Assembly (NCBI RefSeq): GCF_016801025.1
Contig: NZ_CP068983.1
Location: 3,092,501 to 3,156,500, forward strand
Reading direction: 5' to 3'
DNA length: 64,000 bases
DNA from: Paradevosia shaoguanensis
GTDB lineage: Bacteria; Pseudomonadota; Alphaproteobacteria; Rhizobiales; Devosiaceae
Within the stretch, counting starts at the first letter, position 1. Each line of letters begins with the position of its first letter. The notes under the pieces were generated by a model. It was not told the origin of the DNA, searched no databases, and worked only from the letters and a program-made list of their open reading frames with translations. Below, in pieces: positions 55,789 to 63,463 of this stretch. The position numbers and the translations under genes are program-made.

Positions 55789-57225
55789 ATGACCTCTCCC
55801 AATTCATTGATGACCACGGTGGCAGCCGTTGCGCTGTTCGTTTCTGCTTCGCCCGCCGCATTCGCGCAGGAAGCCGCCAAGCCGGCCGACTATGTGCGCG
55901 CTGCCCGGGGTGACCTGACCCAGCCGGGTGGCGCCCGCCGCCTGACGGGCGATGCCACGGCCGAGCTCAAGGCCGCGATCCTGGATGGCGAGGTGCGCAA
56001 TGTCATCCTGCTGATCGGCGACGGCATGGGCGATTCCGAAATCACCGTTGCGCGGAACTACGCGGAAGGCGCCGGCGGCTTCTTCAAGGGCATCGATGCC
56101 CTGCCGATCACCGGACAGTACACGCACTACGCGCTCGACAAGGATAGCGGCAAGCCGGACTACGTGACGGATTCCGCAGCTTCGGGCACCGCCTGGTCGA
56201 GCGGCGTCAAGACCTACAACGGCGCGGTGGGCGTCGACGTGAAAGGGCAGCCCGTGCCGACGCTCATTGAGCTGGCCAAGGCGGCGGGCCTCGCTACGGG
56301 CGATGTGTCGACTGCCGAGCTGCAGGACGCGACGCCGGCCGTGCTGCTGGCGCATGTGATCGATCGCGGCTGCTATGGTCCGGTCGCGACGGCCGAGAAG
56401 TGTGCGGCCAATGCGCTGGAGAATGGCGGCGCCGGGTCGATCACCGAGCAAATGCTCAATACCCGTGCTGATGTCGTGCTTGGCGGCGGCGCCAAGACGT
56501 TCGACGAAGTGGCGGCGGCCGGCGAATGGAAGGGCAAGACCCTGCTCGACCAGGCCAAGGAGCGCGGGTTCGTTCTCGTTTCCAATCTCGACGAACTCAA
56601 CGCGATCAAGGCGGCGTCGCAGGATGCGCCGGTGCTCGGGCTCTTCTCGCCGGGCAATATGCCGGTGCGCTGGAAGGGGCCGGTGGCGACCCATTACGGC
56701 AATATCGACCAGCCGGCGGTGACCTGCGAGGTGAATGCCGAGCGCACTGCCGATATCCCGACACTCAAGGACATGACGGCCAAGGCCATCGACCTGCTCA
56801 AGAGCAACGAAAAGGGCTTCTTCCTGCAGGTTGAAGGCGCGTCGATCGACAAACAGGATCATGCTGCCAATCCGTGCGGGCAGATTGGGGAAACGGTGGA
56901 TCTCGACGAGGCCGTGCAGGTGGCGCTCGATTTCGCCAAGGCCGACGGCAAGACGCTGGTGATCGTGACCGCCGACCACGCCCATTCGAGCCAGATCGTG
57001 GGCAACGGCACCAAGGCGCCGGGGCTGACGCAGGCGCTCAACACCAAGGACGGCGCGGTGATGACGATCAGCTACGGCAATTCGGAAAGCAGCTCGCAGG
57101 GCCATACCGGCGCACAGCTGCGCGTGGGCGCCTTCGGGCCCTATGCCGCCAATTTCGCCGGGCTGACCGACCAGACGGACATGTTCTACACGATCCGCGA
57201 CGCGCTCAAGCTCGAGATGAACTGA
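55789..57225 (+). CDS. phoA: Alkaline phosphatase (PhoA type)
   Basis: Periplasmic phosphomonoesterase releasing phosphate. Signal peptide ends ASPAAFA (~27). Metal and nucleophile motifs: [12 protein letters not shown] (Asp ~78), [18 protein letters not shown] with the catalytic Ser directly after the Asp (~129), [18 protein letters not shown] (~346) and [11 protein letters not shown] (~403). ~478 residues. Start is ATG 55789 or GTG 55786, both after CGAGGA. A strong Pho-box array precedes it, so PhoB-dependent induction under phosphate limitation is expected. Confidence 0.94.
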   Translation: MTSPNSLMTTVAAVALFVSASPAAFAQEAAKPADYVRAARGDLTQPGGARRLTGDATAELKAAILDGEVRNVILLIGDGMGDSEITVARNYAEGAGGFFKGIDALPITGQYTHYALDKDSGKPDYVTDSAASGTAWSSGVKTYNGAVGVDVKGQPVPTLIELAKAAGLATGDVSTAELQDATPAVLLAHVIDRGCYGPVATAEKCAANALENGGAGSITEQMLNTRADVVLGGGAKTFDEVAAAGEWKGKTLLDQAKERGFVLVSNLDELNAIKAASQDAPVLGLFSPGNMPVRWKGPVATHYGNIDQPAVTCEVNAERTADIPTLKDMTAKAIDLLKSNEKGFFLQVEGASIDKQDHAANPCGQIGETVDLDEAVQVALDFAKADGKTLVIVTADHAHSSQIVGNGTKAPGLTQALNTKDGAVMTISYGNSESSSQGHTGAQLRVGAFGPYAANFAGLTDQTDMFYTIRDALKLEMN

Positions 57226-57236
57226 GGCAGCCCTTG

Positions 57237-57260
57237 TGGGGCGGGCGTAAGCCTGCCCCA
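57237..57260 (+). terminator. Hairpin after phoA
   Basis: TGGGGCGGGC-GTAA-GCCTGCCCCA (10-bp stem, one G-T). No T-run, so efficiency uncertain. Confidence 0.5.
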
Positions 57261-57307
57261 TCACCCTGGGCAATCACGCCAAAATCCCTAGACCTGCATT
57301 CGCATTA

Positions 57308-57329
57308 CATATAAAGATATCTTTATATG
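57308..57329 (+). promoter_or_regulatory. 22-bp palindromic operator before the ArsR-methyltransferase gene
   Basis: ATATAAAGATATCTTTATAT flanked by C and G is a perfect 22-bp palindrome ending 14 bp before the GTG start. Symmetry, AT-rich arms and position fit an ArsR-type repressor site controlling the regulator-metF operon. Confidence 0.7.
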
Positions 57330-57343
57330 ATGCGAGGTGCGTA

Positions 57344-58312
57344 GTGCCGGAACTGGATTCGCTGGTTGGAGTGCTCAAGGCGGCGGGGGAAAATACCCGG
57401 CTGCGGCTGCTCGCGCTTCTGGCCGAGGGCGAGCTTTCGGTCAAGGACCTTACGGAAATCCTCGGGCAGAGCCAACCGCGCGTATCGCGGCACTTGAAGC
57501 TTTTGGCCGATGCCGGGCTCGTGGCGCGCAATGCGGAGGGGGCCTGGGCCTATTACGCGTTGGCCGATGAAGGCGCGGCGGCGGAACTGGCGCTCTGGCT
57601 CGTGGCGCATCTGGACACCAACGATCCAGACCGCGTGCGCGACCGGGAGCGGCTCGACTGGGTGCGCAATGCCCAGCAGGAGCAGGCGGCCAATTACTTC
57701 GCCAAGATCGCCGACAGCTGGGATGCGCAGCGCAATCTCCACGTGCCGGAATCGGCGGTTGAGGCGGCGATCCTCAAGGTGATCGGGCAGCGCAGGGTGG
57801 ATACGCTGCTGGACCTGGGCACCGGCACCGGGCGCATGCTCGAGCTGCTGGCCGAGCATTACCGGCGCGGGCTGGGCGTCGATTCCAGCCGCGAGATGAT
57901 CGCCATCGCGCGGGCGAAGCTGGTGGCGGCCGGCATCAATCATGCACAGGTGCGGTTGGGCGACATCGCCAATCTCGATCCTTCGATTGGGCAGGCGGAC
58001 ATGATCATCATCCACCAAGTGCTGCATTATTTCGACGATCCCGGCCGCATGCTGGCGGCGGCGCGGTCGGCGCTCAAGCCGGGCGGGGAGTTGCTGATCG
58101 TCGATTTCGCACCACATGAACTGGAATTCCTGCGGACTCACCATGCCCACCGCCGCCTCGGCCTCTCCGAGGCGCAGATGAGTGGCTGGGCCCGGGCGAT
58201 CGGCATGAAGGTCGATGCATTGACGACCTTCCCCAACGGCAAAAACGACGAAGAAGGGCTGACGGTCTGCCTCTGGCGCCTGACGGCCGAACACGAGACG
58301 GAGACAGCATGA
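57344..58312 (+). CDS. ArsR-type regulator fused to a SAM-dependent methyltransferase domain (SahR-like)
   Basis: 322 residues. N-terminal winged helix (~1-85) with AAGENTRLRLLALLAEGELSVKDL and RVSRHLKLLADAGLVARN; C-terminal class I methyltransferase fold (~110-300) with DLGTGTGRMLELL and DSSREMIAIAR. No metal-site Cys pair. Fusions of this kind next to metF match SahR, a regulator of the methionine cycle that senses S-adenosylhomocysteine (recalled). GTG at 57344 with GAGG upstream; 4-bp ATGA overlap with metF. Confidence 0.85.
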   Translation: MPELDSLVGVLKAAGENTRLRLLALLAEGELSVKDLTEILGQSQPRVSRHLKLLADAGLVARNAEGAWAYYALADEGAAAELALWLVAHLDTNDPDRVRDRERLDWVRNAQQEQAANYFAKIADSWDAQRNLHVPESAVEAAILKVIGQRRVDTLLDLGTGTGRMLELLAEHYRRGLGVDSSREMIAIARAKLVAAGINHAQVRLGDIANLDPSIGQADMIIIHQVLHYFDDPGRMLAAARSALKPGGELLIVDFAPHELEFLRTHHAHRRLGLSEAQMSGWARAIGMKVDALTTFPNGKNDEEGLTVCLWRLTAEHETETA

Positions 58313-59211
58313 ATATCCACGCGCGCGAGGCCCGGCCGAGCCGGCACCTTTCGGACATCGAGTCCAAGCTCCAGGTCTCCTTCGAGTTCTTCCCCCCCAA
58401 GACGGACGTGATGGAAGAACGCTTCTGGGACAGCATCGAGAAGCTGGCGCCGCTGGCGCCGCGCTTCGTGTCGGTGACCTATGGTGCCGGCGGCACGACC
58501 CGTGAGCGCACACTGCGCATGGTCTCGCAGATCAAGAAGCAGACCGGCGTGGATGCGGCGGCGCACCTGACCTGCGTGGGCGCTTCGCGCGACGAGGTCG
58601 ATGCGGTGGTGCGCGGCTACAAGGAAGCCGGGATTTCGCGCATCGTAGCGCTGCGTGGCGATCCGCCGGAGGGCGTGGGTAAGCCGTTCGTGCCGCACCC
58701 GGAAGGATATCGGAACGCAGCGGAGCTCGTGGACGGTATCCGCCGGGTCGGGGATTTCGATATTTCCGTCGCGGCCTATCCCGAAAAGCATCCGCAGAGC
58801 CCGGATTGGCAGGCCGATATCGACAACCTCAAGCGCAAGCTCGATGCCGGTGCGACGCGCGCCATTACGCAGATGTTCTTCGATAACGACGACTACCTGC
58901 GCTATGTCGAGCGCGTGCGGGCGGCGGGTATCGATGCTCCGATCGTGCCGGGCATCCAGCCGATCCACAGCTTCAAGCAGATTTCAGGCTTCGCCGCCCG
59001 ATGCGGCGCTTCGATCCCCGATTGGGTGGCGGCGCGCTTCGAGGGGCTGGAGGAAGATCCCGAGACGCATGCGCTGGTGGCGTCAGCCGTGGCGGCCGAG
59101 CAGGTGATCGAGCTGCTGGACGAGGGCGTGACGGAGTTTCACTTCTATACGCTCAACAGGTCGAACCTGGTGCTGGCGCTGGCGAGGCTGCTGGGGCGGC
59201 GGCCGAGTTAG
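58309..59211 (+). CDS. metF: 5,10-methylenetetrahydrofolate reductase
   Basis: FAD-dependent enzyme making 5-methyl-THF for methionine synthase. 300 residues; VSFEFFPPKTDVMEERFW (~25-42), VTYGAGGTTRERTL (~57), HLTCVGASRDEV, ALRGDPPEG (~115) and FFDNDDYLRYVERVRAAGI, then PGIQPIHSFKQI (~211) and FYTLNRSNL at the end. ATG at 58309 inside the regulator's stop (ATGA). Expected to be repressed by the upstream regulator when SAH is low; this is inference from homology. Confidence 0.94.
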   Translation: MNIHAREARPSRHLSDIESKLQVSFEFFPPKTDVMEERFWDSIEKLAPLAPRFVSVTYGAGGTTRERTLRMVSQIKKQTGVDAAAHLTCVGASRDEVDAVVRGYKEAGISRIVALRGDPPEGVGKPFVPHPEGYRNAAELVDGIRRVGDFDISVAAYPEKHPQSPDWQADIDNLKRKLDAGATRAITQMFFDNDDYLRYVERVRAAGIDAPIVPGIQPIHSFKQISGFAARCGASIPDWVAARFEGLEEDPETHALVASAVAAEQVIELLDEGVTEFHFYTLNRSNLVLALARLLGRRPS

Positions 59212-59305
59212 GGGGCTTACCCCCACCCCTGTCCCCTCCCCGCAAGGGGGAGGGAGATCTGCTGGCGAACGTTGGGAGTGCTCTGTAGTTCACCCCACAA
59301 CGGAA

Positions 59306-59388
59306 CTCCCCGGCCGCAGAGCCGGGGCCCATGGATGTCTCCACTCGGGTGGAGGGGTGCAATAGGCCCCGGATCAAGTCCGGGGGAG
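59306..59388 (+). repeat. Dispersed palindromic unit, copy D
   Basis: CTCCCCGGCC to CCGGGGGAG; same hairpin order as the other copies with central TCCACTCGGGTGGA and last hairpin CCCCGGA-TCAAG-TCCGGGG, as in copy B. Confidence 0.85.
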
Positions 59389-59466
59389 TGCAGTGGTGGT
59401 GGCGGGTGCGGGTGGACGTGGGCACGCGCCGGCCAACTGCTGCCCGACATCCAGACTACTCCTGTT

Positions 59467-59490
59467 CCCTCTCCCCGTGAGGGGAGAGGG
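59467..59490. repeat. Perfect hairpin CCCTCTCCCC/GGGGAGAGGG
   Basis: 10-bp stem, GTGA loop. A related CCCTCCCC-GCAA-GGGG hairpin is at 59234-59254. These GC-rich short hairpins recur in alphaproteobacterial intergenic DNA. Confidence 0.6.
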
Positions 59491-59550
59491 CGTGGTGCCT
59501 GCCTCGTGCCTCGGGGGCAGTGAGGGTGAATGAGGCGCGGCACCACGAGT

Positions 59551-59841
59551 TCAGGCGGCCGGGGGCCATTGCCATTGCCGGAGCGGGGGAGGCTTGGCGT
59601 TGGCGGGGTGGGCTTCGAATTCGGCCTGCGACATGCCGTAGATGCAGCGATAGCCGTCGCTGGTGATGGCGTAGGCCGTGGGCGCGTCGGCCACCCGTTG
59701 GGCCAAGCCCAGGCTGCACAGCCGTTCGAGGGCCGGGCGGCCGAAGCCGATCACCGTCTGCGTGCCGAGTTCGAGGCTTTCGACCTGCGCAAGCTTGCCC
59801 AGGGCCGTGCGCTCGAACGCATCGAGCCGGCGCGGGGTCAT
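59551..59841 (-). CDS. Unknown protein, third gene of a small operon
   Basis: 96 residues, not recognised. The region LDAFERTALGKLAQVESLELGTQTVIGFGRP ALERLCSLGLAQRV looks like a small winged-helix-type domain (three helices then a loop with ITSDGYRCIYGM), ending in a Pro/Trp-rich tail. It overlaps the preceding 68-residue gene by 4 bp (ATGA). DNA or RNA binding is possible but not shown. Confidence 0.65.
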   Translation of the reverse strand: MTPRRLDAFERTALGKLAQVESLELGTQTVIGFGRPALERLCSLGLAQRVADAPTAYAITSDGYRCIYGMSQAEFEAHPANAKPPPLRQWQWPPAA

Positions 59842-60044
59842 GGCACCAGCGCAGGCAACGCCGCTTCGAGCCGGGCCTTGTCCTCGATGGACCGCAGGCG
59901 CACCGTCATGCTGGTCGTGACGATGGGGGTCTGCATGGGCAGGTTGTAGTCCAGGCCCGGCAGCGTGTTGCTGGCCCAGGACTTGAAGCGCTTGATCTTG
60001 TGCGGGCCGACGATGGGAACGACCAAACCGTACTTGTAAGTCAT
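59838..60044 (-). CDS. Unknown 68-residue protein, second gene of a small operon
   Basis: MTYKYGLVVPIVGPHKIKRFKS opens the protein; the middle has MQTPIVTTSMTVRLRSIED and it ends ALPALVP. No signal peptide, no membrane helix, no Cys. Not recognised. It begins on the base after the stop of the 33-residue gene and overlaps the next gene by 4 bp, so it is translated in a tight three-gene unit. Confidence 0.6.
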   Translation of the reverse strand: MTYKYGLVVPIVGPHKIKRFKSWASNTLPGLDYNLPMQTPIVTTSMTVRLRSIEDKARLEAALPALVP

Positions 60045-60146
60045 CTACTTCCTCTTCGGGTTGGAGATGTCGGCGATGGAGGTCGCGGCCGCGACCTTCT
60101 TCTTGTCCTGCTTGGGTTTCTTCTTTTCGCGGTTCTTCTTAGCCAT
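60045..60146 (-). CDS. 33-residue Lys-rich protein, first gene of a small operon
   Basis: MAKKNREKKKPKQDKKK followed by VAAATSIADISNPKRK; about 45% Lys/Arg. Strong Shine-Dalgarno GGAGG eight bases before the ATG at 60146, which argues that it is translated although it is very short. The next gene starts immediately after its stop. A basic peptide of this kind could bind nucleic acid or a ribosome; no known family identified. Confidence 0.6.
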   Translation of the reverse strand: MAKKNREKKKPKQDKKKVAAATSIADISNPKRK

Positions 60147-60490
60147 AGTAATTTCCTCCGTACCCCGGAGTTTTCCGGAGCGCGTTGAGACATGACGAGC
60201 CGATGCTCAAGAAGAGCAAAAGGCTTGGCGGATGTGGGGAAATGAGTTTTCCTGGCCCGATTCTTGCCCGGCGGGCAGGTAATCGAACCAGGTCAGCGGC
60301 TAATCTGGGAGCGCAACGTTCTCATGCGCCTATGATTGGACAATAAACTGTTTCCGTCAAGGGCGCGGGAATAGGAGGAAATGGTGTGGGCGTGCCTTGT
60401 GCTGGGTGTGCGGGGCAGGGCACCCTAGGGCCAAGCCGGTTCGTCGCAAGGCCGCCGCGCGGTGAAACACAAGAACACGAGGAAGCACCG
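60147..60490 (+). other. Divergent control region before the sulfhydrylase gene
   Basis: 344 bp between two divergent units. It has the 33-residue gene's ribosome-binding site on one side, and on the plus strand GGAGG at 60374-60378 before ATG/GTG codons that open a short frame (60384-60428). I checked for SAM-II, SAM/SAH and SAM-I motifs and did not find a convincing match. Confidence 0.5.
60384..60428 (+). CDS. Possible leader peptide upstream of the sulfhydrylase gene
   Basis: GTG at 60384 with GGAGG five bases upstream; reads MWACLVLGVRGRAP and stops at TAG (60426-60428). Contains one Cys. The ribosome-binding site could instead serve an in-frame GTG at 60386, which would extend the downstream enzyme by 35 residues. 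Both are hypotheses. Confidence 0.25.
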   Translation: MWACLVLGVRGRAP

Positions 60491-61762
60491 TTGAAACTCG
60501 AAACGCTCGCCCTTCATCACGGCTACAAGCCCGAACCGACTACGCGTTCGGCCGCCGTCCCGATCTACCAGACCACGTCCTATACGTTCGATGACACCCA
60601 GCATGGTGCCGACCTTTTCGACCTCAAGGTGGCCGGCAATATCTATACCCGCATCATGAACCCGACGACCGCCGTGCTCGAGCAGCGCGTGGCGGAAATG
60701 GAGGGCGGCATCGGCGGGCTGGCCGTGGCCTCGGGCATGTCGGCCATTACCTATGCGATCCAGGCGATTGCGGGCGTGGGCGATAACATCGTCTCGATCA
60801 GCCAGCTCTATGGCGGCACCTATAACCTCTTCATGCACACCTTCCCCCGCCAGGGGCTGGAAGTACGGCTGGCGGCGTCGGACGACTTCGATGCCATCGA
60901 CAAGCTGATCGATGGGCGCACCAAGGCGGTGTTCTGCGAATCCATCGGCAACCCGGCCGGCAATGTCGTGGATATCGCGCGCCTCGCAGAGATCGCGCAC
61001 AAGCATGGCGTGCCGCTGATCGTCGATAACACCGTGGCCACCCCCTATCTCTGCCGGCCGTTCGATTTCGGCGCCGATATTGTCGTGCATGCGCTCACCA
61101 AGTATATCGGCGGGCACGGCAATTCGATCGGCGGCATCATCATCGACTCGGGCAAGTTCGACTGGGTCAAGAACAAGGAGCGCTTCCCGCTCCTCAACGA
61201 GCCCGATCCGTCCTACCACGGCGTCGTCTATACCGAGGCGCTTGGGCCGGCAGCCTATATCGGCCGTTGCCGCGTGGTGCCGCTGCGCAATACCGGCGCG
61301 GCGCTTTCCCCGCACAGCGCGTTCCTGTTCCTGATGGGGCTGGAGACGCTGGGCCTGCGCATGGAGCGGCATTGCGAGAACGCGCTGGCCGTGGCCAAGC
61401 ATCTCGAAGCGCATCCCAAGGTCAAGTGGGTGAACTACGCGGCGCTGCCGTCGAGCAAGTACAACGCCACGGCCAGGAAGATCACCAAGGGCCAGGCCTC
61501 GGGCATCATCAGCTTCGGCATCGAAGGCGGGCGCGAGGCGGGCGGCCGGTTCATCGACGGGCTGCAGATGATCCTGCGGCTGGTCAATATCGGCGACGCC
61601 AAATCGCTGGCCTGCCACCCGGCGACGACGACGCACCGGCAGCTGAACCCGGAAGAGCTGGCCCGGGCCGGAGTGTCGGAGGATCTGGTGCGCATCTCGG
61701 TGGGTATCGAGCATATCGACGATATCATCGCTGATATCGATCAGGCGCTGGCGCAGGTTTGA
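60491..61762 (+). CDS. metY: O-acetylhomoserine sulfhydrylase / aminocarboxypropyltransferase
   Basis: PLP enzyme of the Cys/Met metabolism family making homocysteine (or methionine) from O-acetylhomoserine and sulfide. 423 residues: KLETLALHHGYKPEPTTRS at the start, QTTSYTFDDTQHGADLF, YTRIMNPTTAVLEQRVAEMEGG, SGMSAITYAIQAI, and the PLP Lys in HALTKYIGGHGNSIGG (~205); RNTGAALSPHSAFL and HPATTTHRQLN follow. TTG at 60491 with GAGGAAG matches the family start. Near metF, it belongs to methionine supply. Confidence 0.92.
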   Translation: MKLETLALHHGYKPEPTTRSAAVPIYQTTSYTFDDTQHGADLFDLKVAGNIYTRIMNPTTAVLEQRVAEMEGGIGGLAVASGMSAITYAIQAIAGVGDNIVSISQLYGGTYNLFMHTFPRQGLEVRLAASDDFDAIDKLIDGRTKAVFCESIGNPAGNVVDIARLAEIAHKHGVPLIVDNTVATPYLCRPFDFGADIVVHALTKYIGGHGNSIGGIIIDSGKFDWVKNKERFPLLNEPDPSYHGVVYTEALGPAAYIGRCRVVPLRNTGAALSPHSAFLFLMGLETLGLRMERHCENALAVAKHLEAHPKVKWVNYAALPSSKYNATARKITKGQASGIISFGIEGGREAGGRFIDGLQMILRLVNIGDAKSLACHPATTTHRQLNPEELARAGVSEDLVRISVGIEHIDDIIADIDQALAQV

Positions 61763-61769
61763 GGTAGTT

Positions 61770-61797
61770 GGGTGGGGGACGAGTTTCGCCCCCACCC
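61770..61797. terminator. Hairpin between metY and nsrR-like genes
   Basis: GGGTGGGGG / CCCCCACCC 9-bp stem around a 10-base loop; no T-run. May separate the convergent genes. Confidence 0.4.
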
Positions 61798-61834
61798 TCG
61801 ATCTCTCGCCGCAAGGGGAGGGAAGCTATGGAAC

Positions 61835-62266
61835 TCAGTTCGATAGTTGCGAGATGCCGAAGTCTGTGGGGCGGAGGACCAGATCGCGCAGGGAGTGGGC
61901 GTCCAGTTCGGCGAGGAAGGCGTGGAGGGCGCTGCCGAGGATGCCCTTGAGGCGGCAATTGGGGGTGATGCGGCAGGCGTTGCTGGAGCCGAAACACTCG
62001 ACGACTGCGAAGTCGGGTTCGGTGGCGCGGACGATATCGCCGAGGCGGATCGAGTCGATTGAGCGGGTGAGCGACAGGCCGCCCGAGCGACCGCGCACGG
62101 CCTTGAGGAAGCCGCTGCGGGTGAGGAGATTGGCGACCTTCATAAGGTGCGAGCGGGAGATGCCGAAGGTCTGGGCGACCTCCTCGATCGTCACGAGGCG
62201 CTCCTCGTGGCTGGCCGCGAACATCATCAGGCGCAGGGAATAATCCGAAAAGACGGTCAGGCGCAT
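61835..62266 (-). CDS. nsrR: NsrR-type Rrf2 regulator
   Basis: 143-residue Rrf2 repressor with a [Fe-S] cluster sensing nitric oxide. MRLTVFSDYSLRLMMFA and SRSHLMKVANLLTRSGF form the winged helix; the cluster cysteines Cys91, Cys98 and Cys104 lie in ECFGSSNACRITPNCRLK, the NsrR pattern rather than IscR. Last of the minus-strand unit after a truncated haemoglobin gene, which fits nitrosative stress control. ATG at 62266. Confidence 0.92.
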   Translation of the reverse strand: MRLTVFSDYSLRLMMFAASHEERLVTIEEVAQTFGISRSHLMKVANLLTRSGFLKAVRGRSGGLSLTRSIDSIRLGDIVRATEPDFAVVECFGSSNACRITPNCRLKGILGSALHAFLAELDAHSLRDLVLRPTDFGISQLSN

Positions 62267-62293
62267 GGTGATGGTTCCGAGAAGCCGGGGCGG

Positions 62294-62773
62294 CTAGGCT
62301 TCCGCATCTCCCAGATATGCGGCGTCAATGGGGAGAGGCGGGATGGAAAGCGTGTCTTCTCCACGATGGAACGCTACCGCCATCCTGAAGGAGCGGGCGA
62401 TCCTATAGGCGAAGGACAGGAAGAGTTCAGCAGATTCATCGTCGCACTCTTCGAGCACCGTGGTGCGGAAGAGGGTGAGCCAGCGATCGAAATGCAGGTC
62501 GGAGAGTTCGGGGATGCGCAGGTGCGCGGGCAGGGGGCGGCCTTCGTAACGCTCGGTGCGCAGGAGGATCGAGGACCAGAAATCGCACATGCGGGCGAGA
62601 TGGTGCGGCCAGGCGTCATCGGCGATGCGGGCCTCGAAGACCGGTCCGAGATCAGTATCGGCACGGACGCGGCGATAGAAGCCGTGGACGACGCCGTGGA
62701 TCATCGCCTCGTCAAGCGAGGGCGGGATGCGGTTGCCGCGAAGGGTGAGGGGCGTGCCGGGGCTGGCCGTCAT
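62294..62773 (-). CDS. Group III truncated haemoglobin
   Basis: 159-residue trHbP-type globin. GVVHGFYRRVRADTDLGPVF, WPHHLARMCDFWSSILLRTERYEG and PAHLRIPELSDLHFDRWLTLFRTTV (quoted in pieces) are the family helices with the proximal His. Such globins are linked to NO or O2 binding. It lies between nnrU-like and nsrR-like genes, consistent with NO detoxification. ATG at 62773. Confidence 0.9.
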   Translation of the reverse strand: MTASPGTPLTLRGNRIPPSLDEAMIHGVVHGFYRRVRADTDLGPVFEARIADDAWPHHLARMCDFWSSILLRTERYEGRPLPAHLRIPELSDLHFDRWLTLFRTTVLEECDDESAELFLSFAYRIARSFRMAVAFHRGEDTLSIPPLPIDAAYLGDAEA

Positions 62774-62782
62774 GATGGGCTC

Positions 62783-63463
62783 CTAGCCGAGTGAGGCGAT
62801 GGGGTCGGCGCCGAAAAGCATGGCGTGACCACCGGTAAGCAGGAAAAGCGTGAGCAGCGCGGCAATGATGGCGGCGATGAGCATAGGGGCGTCGACCGTC
62901 AGCCGGGCGCGGCCGGTGAGGATGGCGGCGAAGGGGATGATCGAGGTACCGCGCGAGGCCGAGGCCCATCCAGCGCCGAGGCGCCGCCGCGAGCGCTTTT
63001 CGCTGATCCAGATGCCGAAGGCAGAGAACAGCGCCAGGCCGCCGAACAGAATGAGCGAGCGCAGGTCGCCATTGGCGAGGACGTGGCTACCCGACCAGAG
63101 GAGAAAGCCCCAGAGGATGGGATGGCGCGTGACGCAGGTGATGGCGCCGGGCTGCACGTCGTTGCGGATCGAGACCGAGAGCGGATTGGGGCTCATGAGC
63201 CCGGCAAAGACCAGCCAGAGGGCGATGGGTGATAGCACGATGGGCGCGACGGCGTGCCAGGGCTGGAAATCCCAGAGCGGGATATAGTCGACGGTGAAGG
63301 CGGCCTGGAACACCCAGAGCAGGGTGGCGAGGGACACGACGGAATAGCCGATGAGATAGGTGCGGCGGCCGAAGGCGTTGACCAGCGAAGCGCGCAGGGG
63401 GCGGATCGCTGGGACCGAGTGCAGGAGGATGAAGGCGGCCAGGGCCAGGAGGAGGGAGGTCAT
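62783..63463 (-). CDS. NnrU-family membrane protein
   Basis: 226-residue polytopic membrane protein (about six helices). HSVPAIRPLRASLVNAFGRRTYLIGYSVVS, TRHPILWGFLLWSGSHVLANGDLRS (~111-135) and FGIWISEKR are NnrU hallmarks. NnrU was named in denitrifiers, needed for nitrite/NO respiration; the mechanism is unknown. ATG at 63463 overlaps the ccoS stop (ATGA), so it is in one transcript with the cbb3 assembly genes. Confidence 0.9.
   Translation of the reverse strand: MTSLLLALAAFILLHSVPAIRPLRASLVNAFGRRTYLIGYSVVSLATLLWVFQAAFTVDYIPLWDFQPWHAVAPIVLSPIALWLVFAGLMSPNPLSVSIRNDVQPGAITCVTRHPILWGFLLWSGSHVLANGDLRSLILFGGLALFSAFGIWISEKRSRRRLGAGWASASRGTSIIPFAAILTGRARLTVDAPMLIAAIIAALLTLFLLTGGHAMLFGADPIASLG

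Larger units (their letters stand above)
59212..59550 (+). other. Hairpin-rich intergenic region after metF
   Basis: 339 bp, no gene. It contains a CCCTCCCC-GCAA-GGGGGAGGG hairpin (59234-59254), palindromic unit copy D (59306-59388) and a perfect 10-bp hairpin at 59467-59490. It probably separates metF from the convergent three-gene unit. Confidence 0.6.

Noticed and set aside
60147-60490. SAM-II, SAM-I or SAM/SAH riboswitch before metY
   Set aside because: I looked for the conserved cores (for example a GCTTGCAGCCAC-type stretch or the SAM-I kink-turn) and found none; an Infernal scan would settle it.
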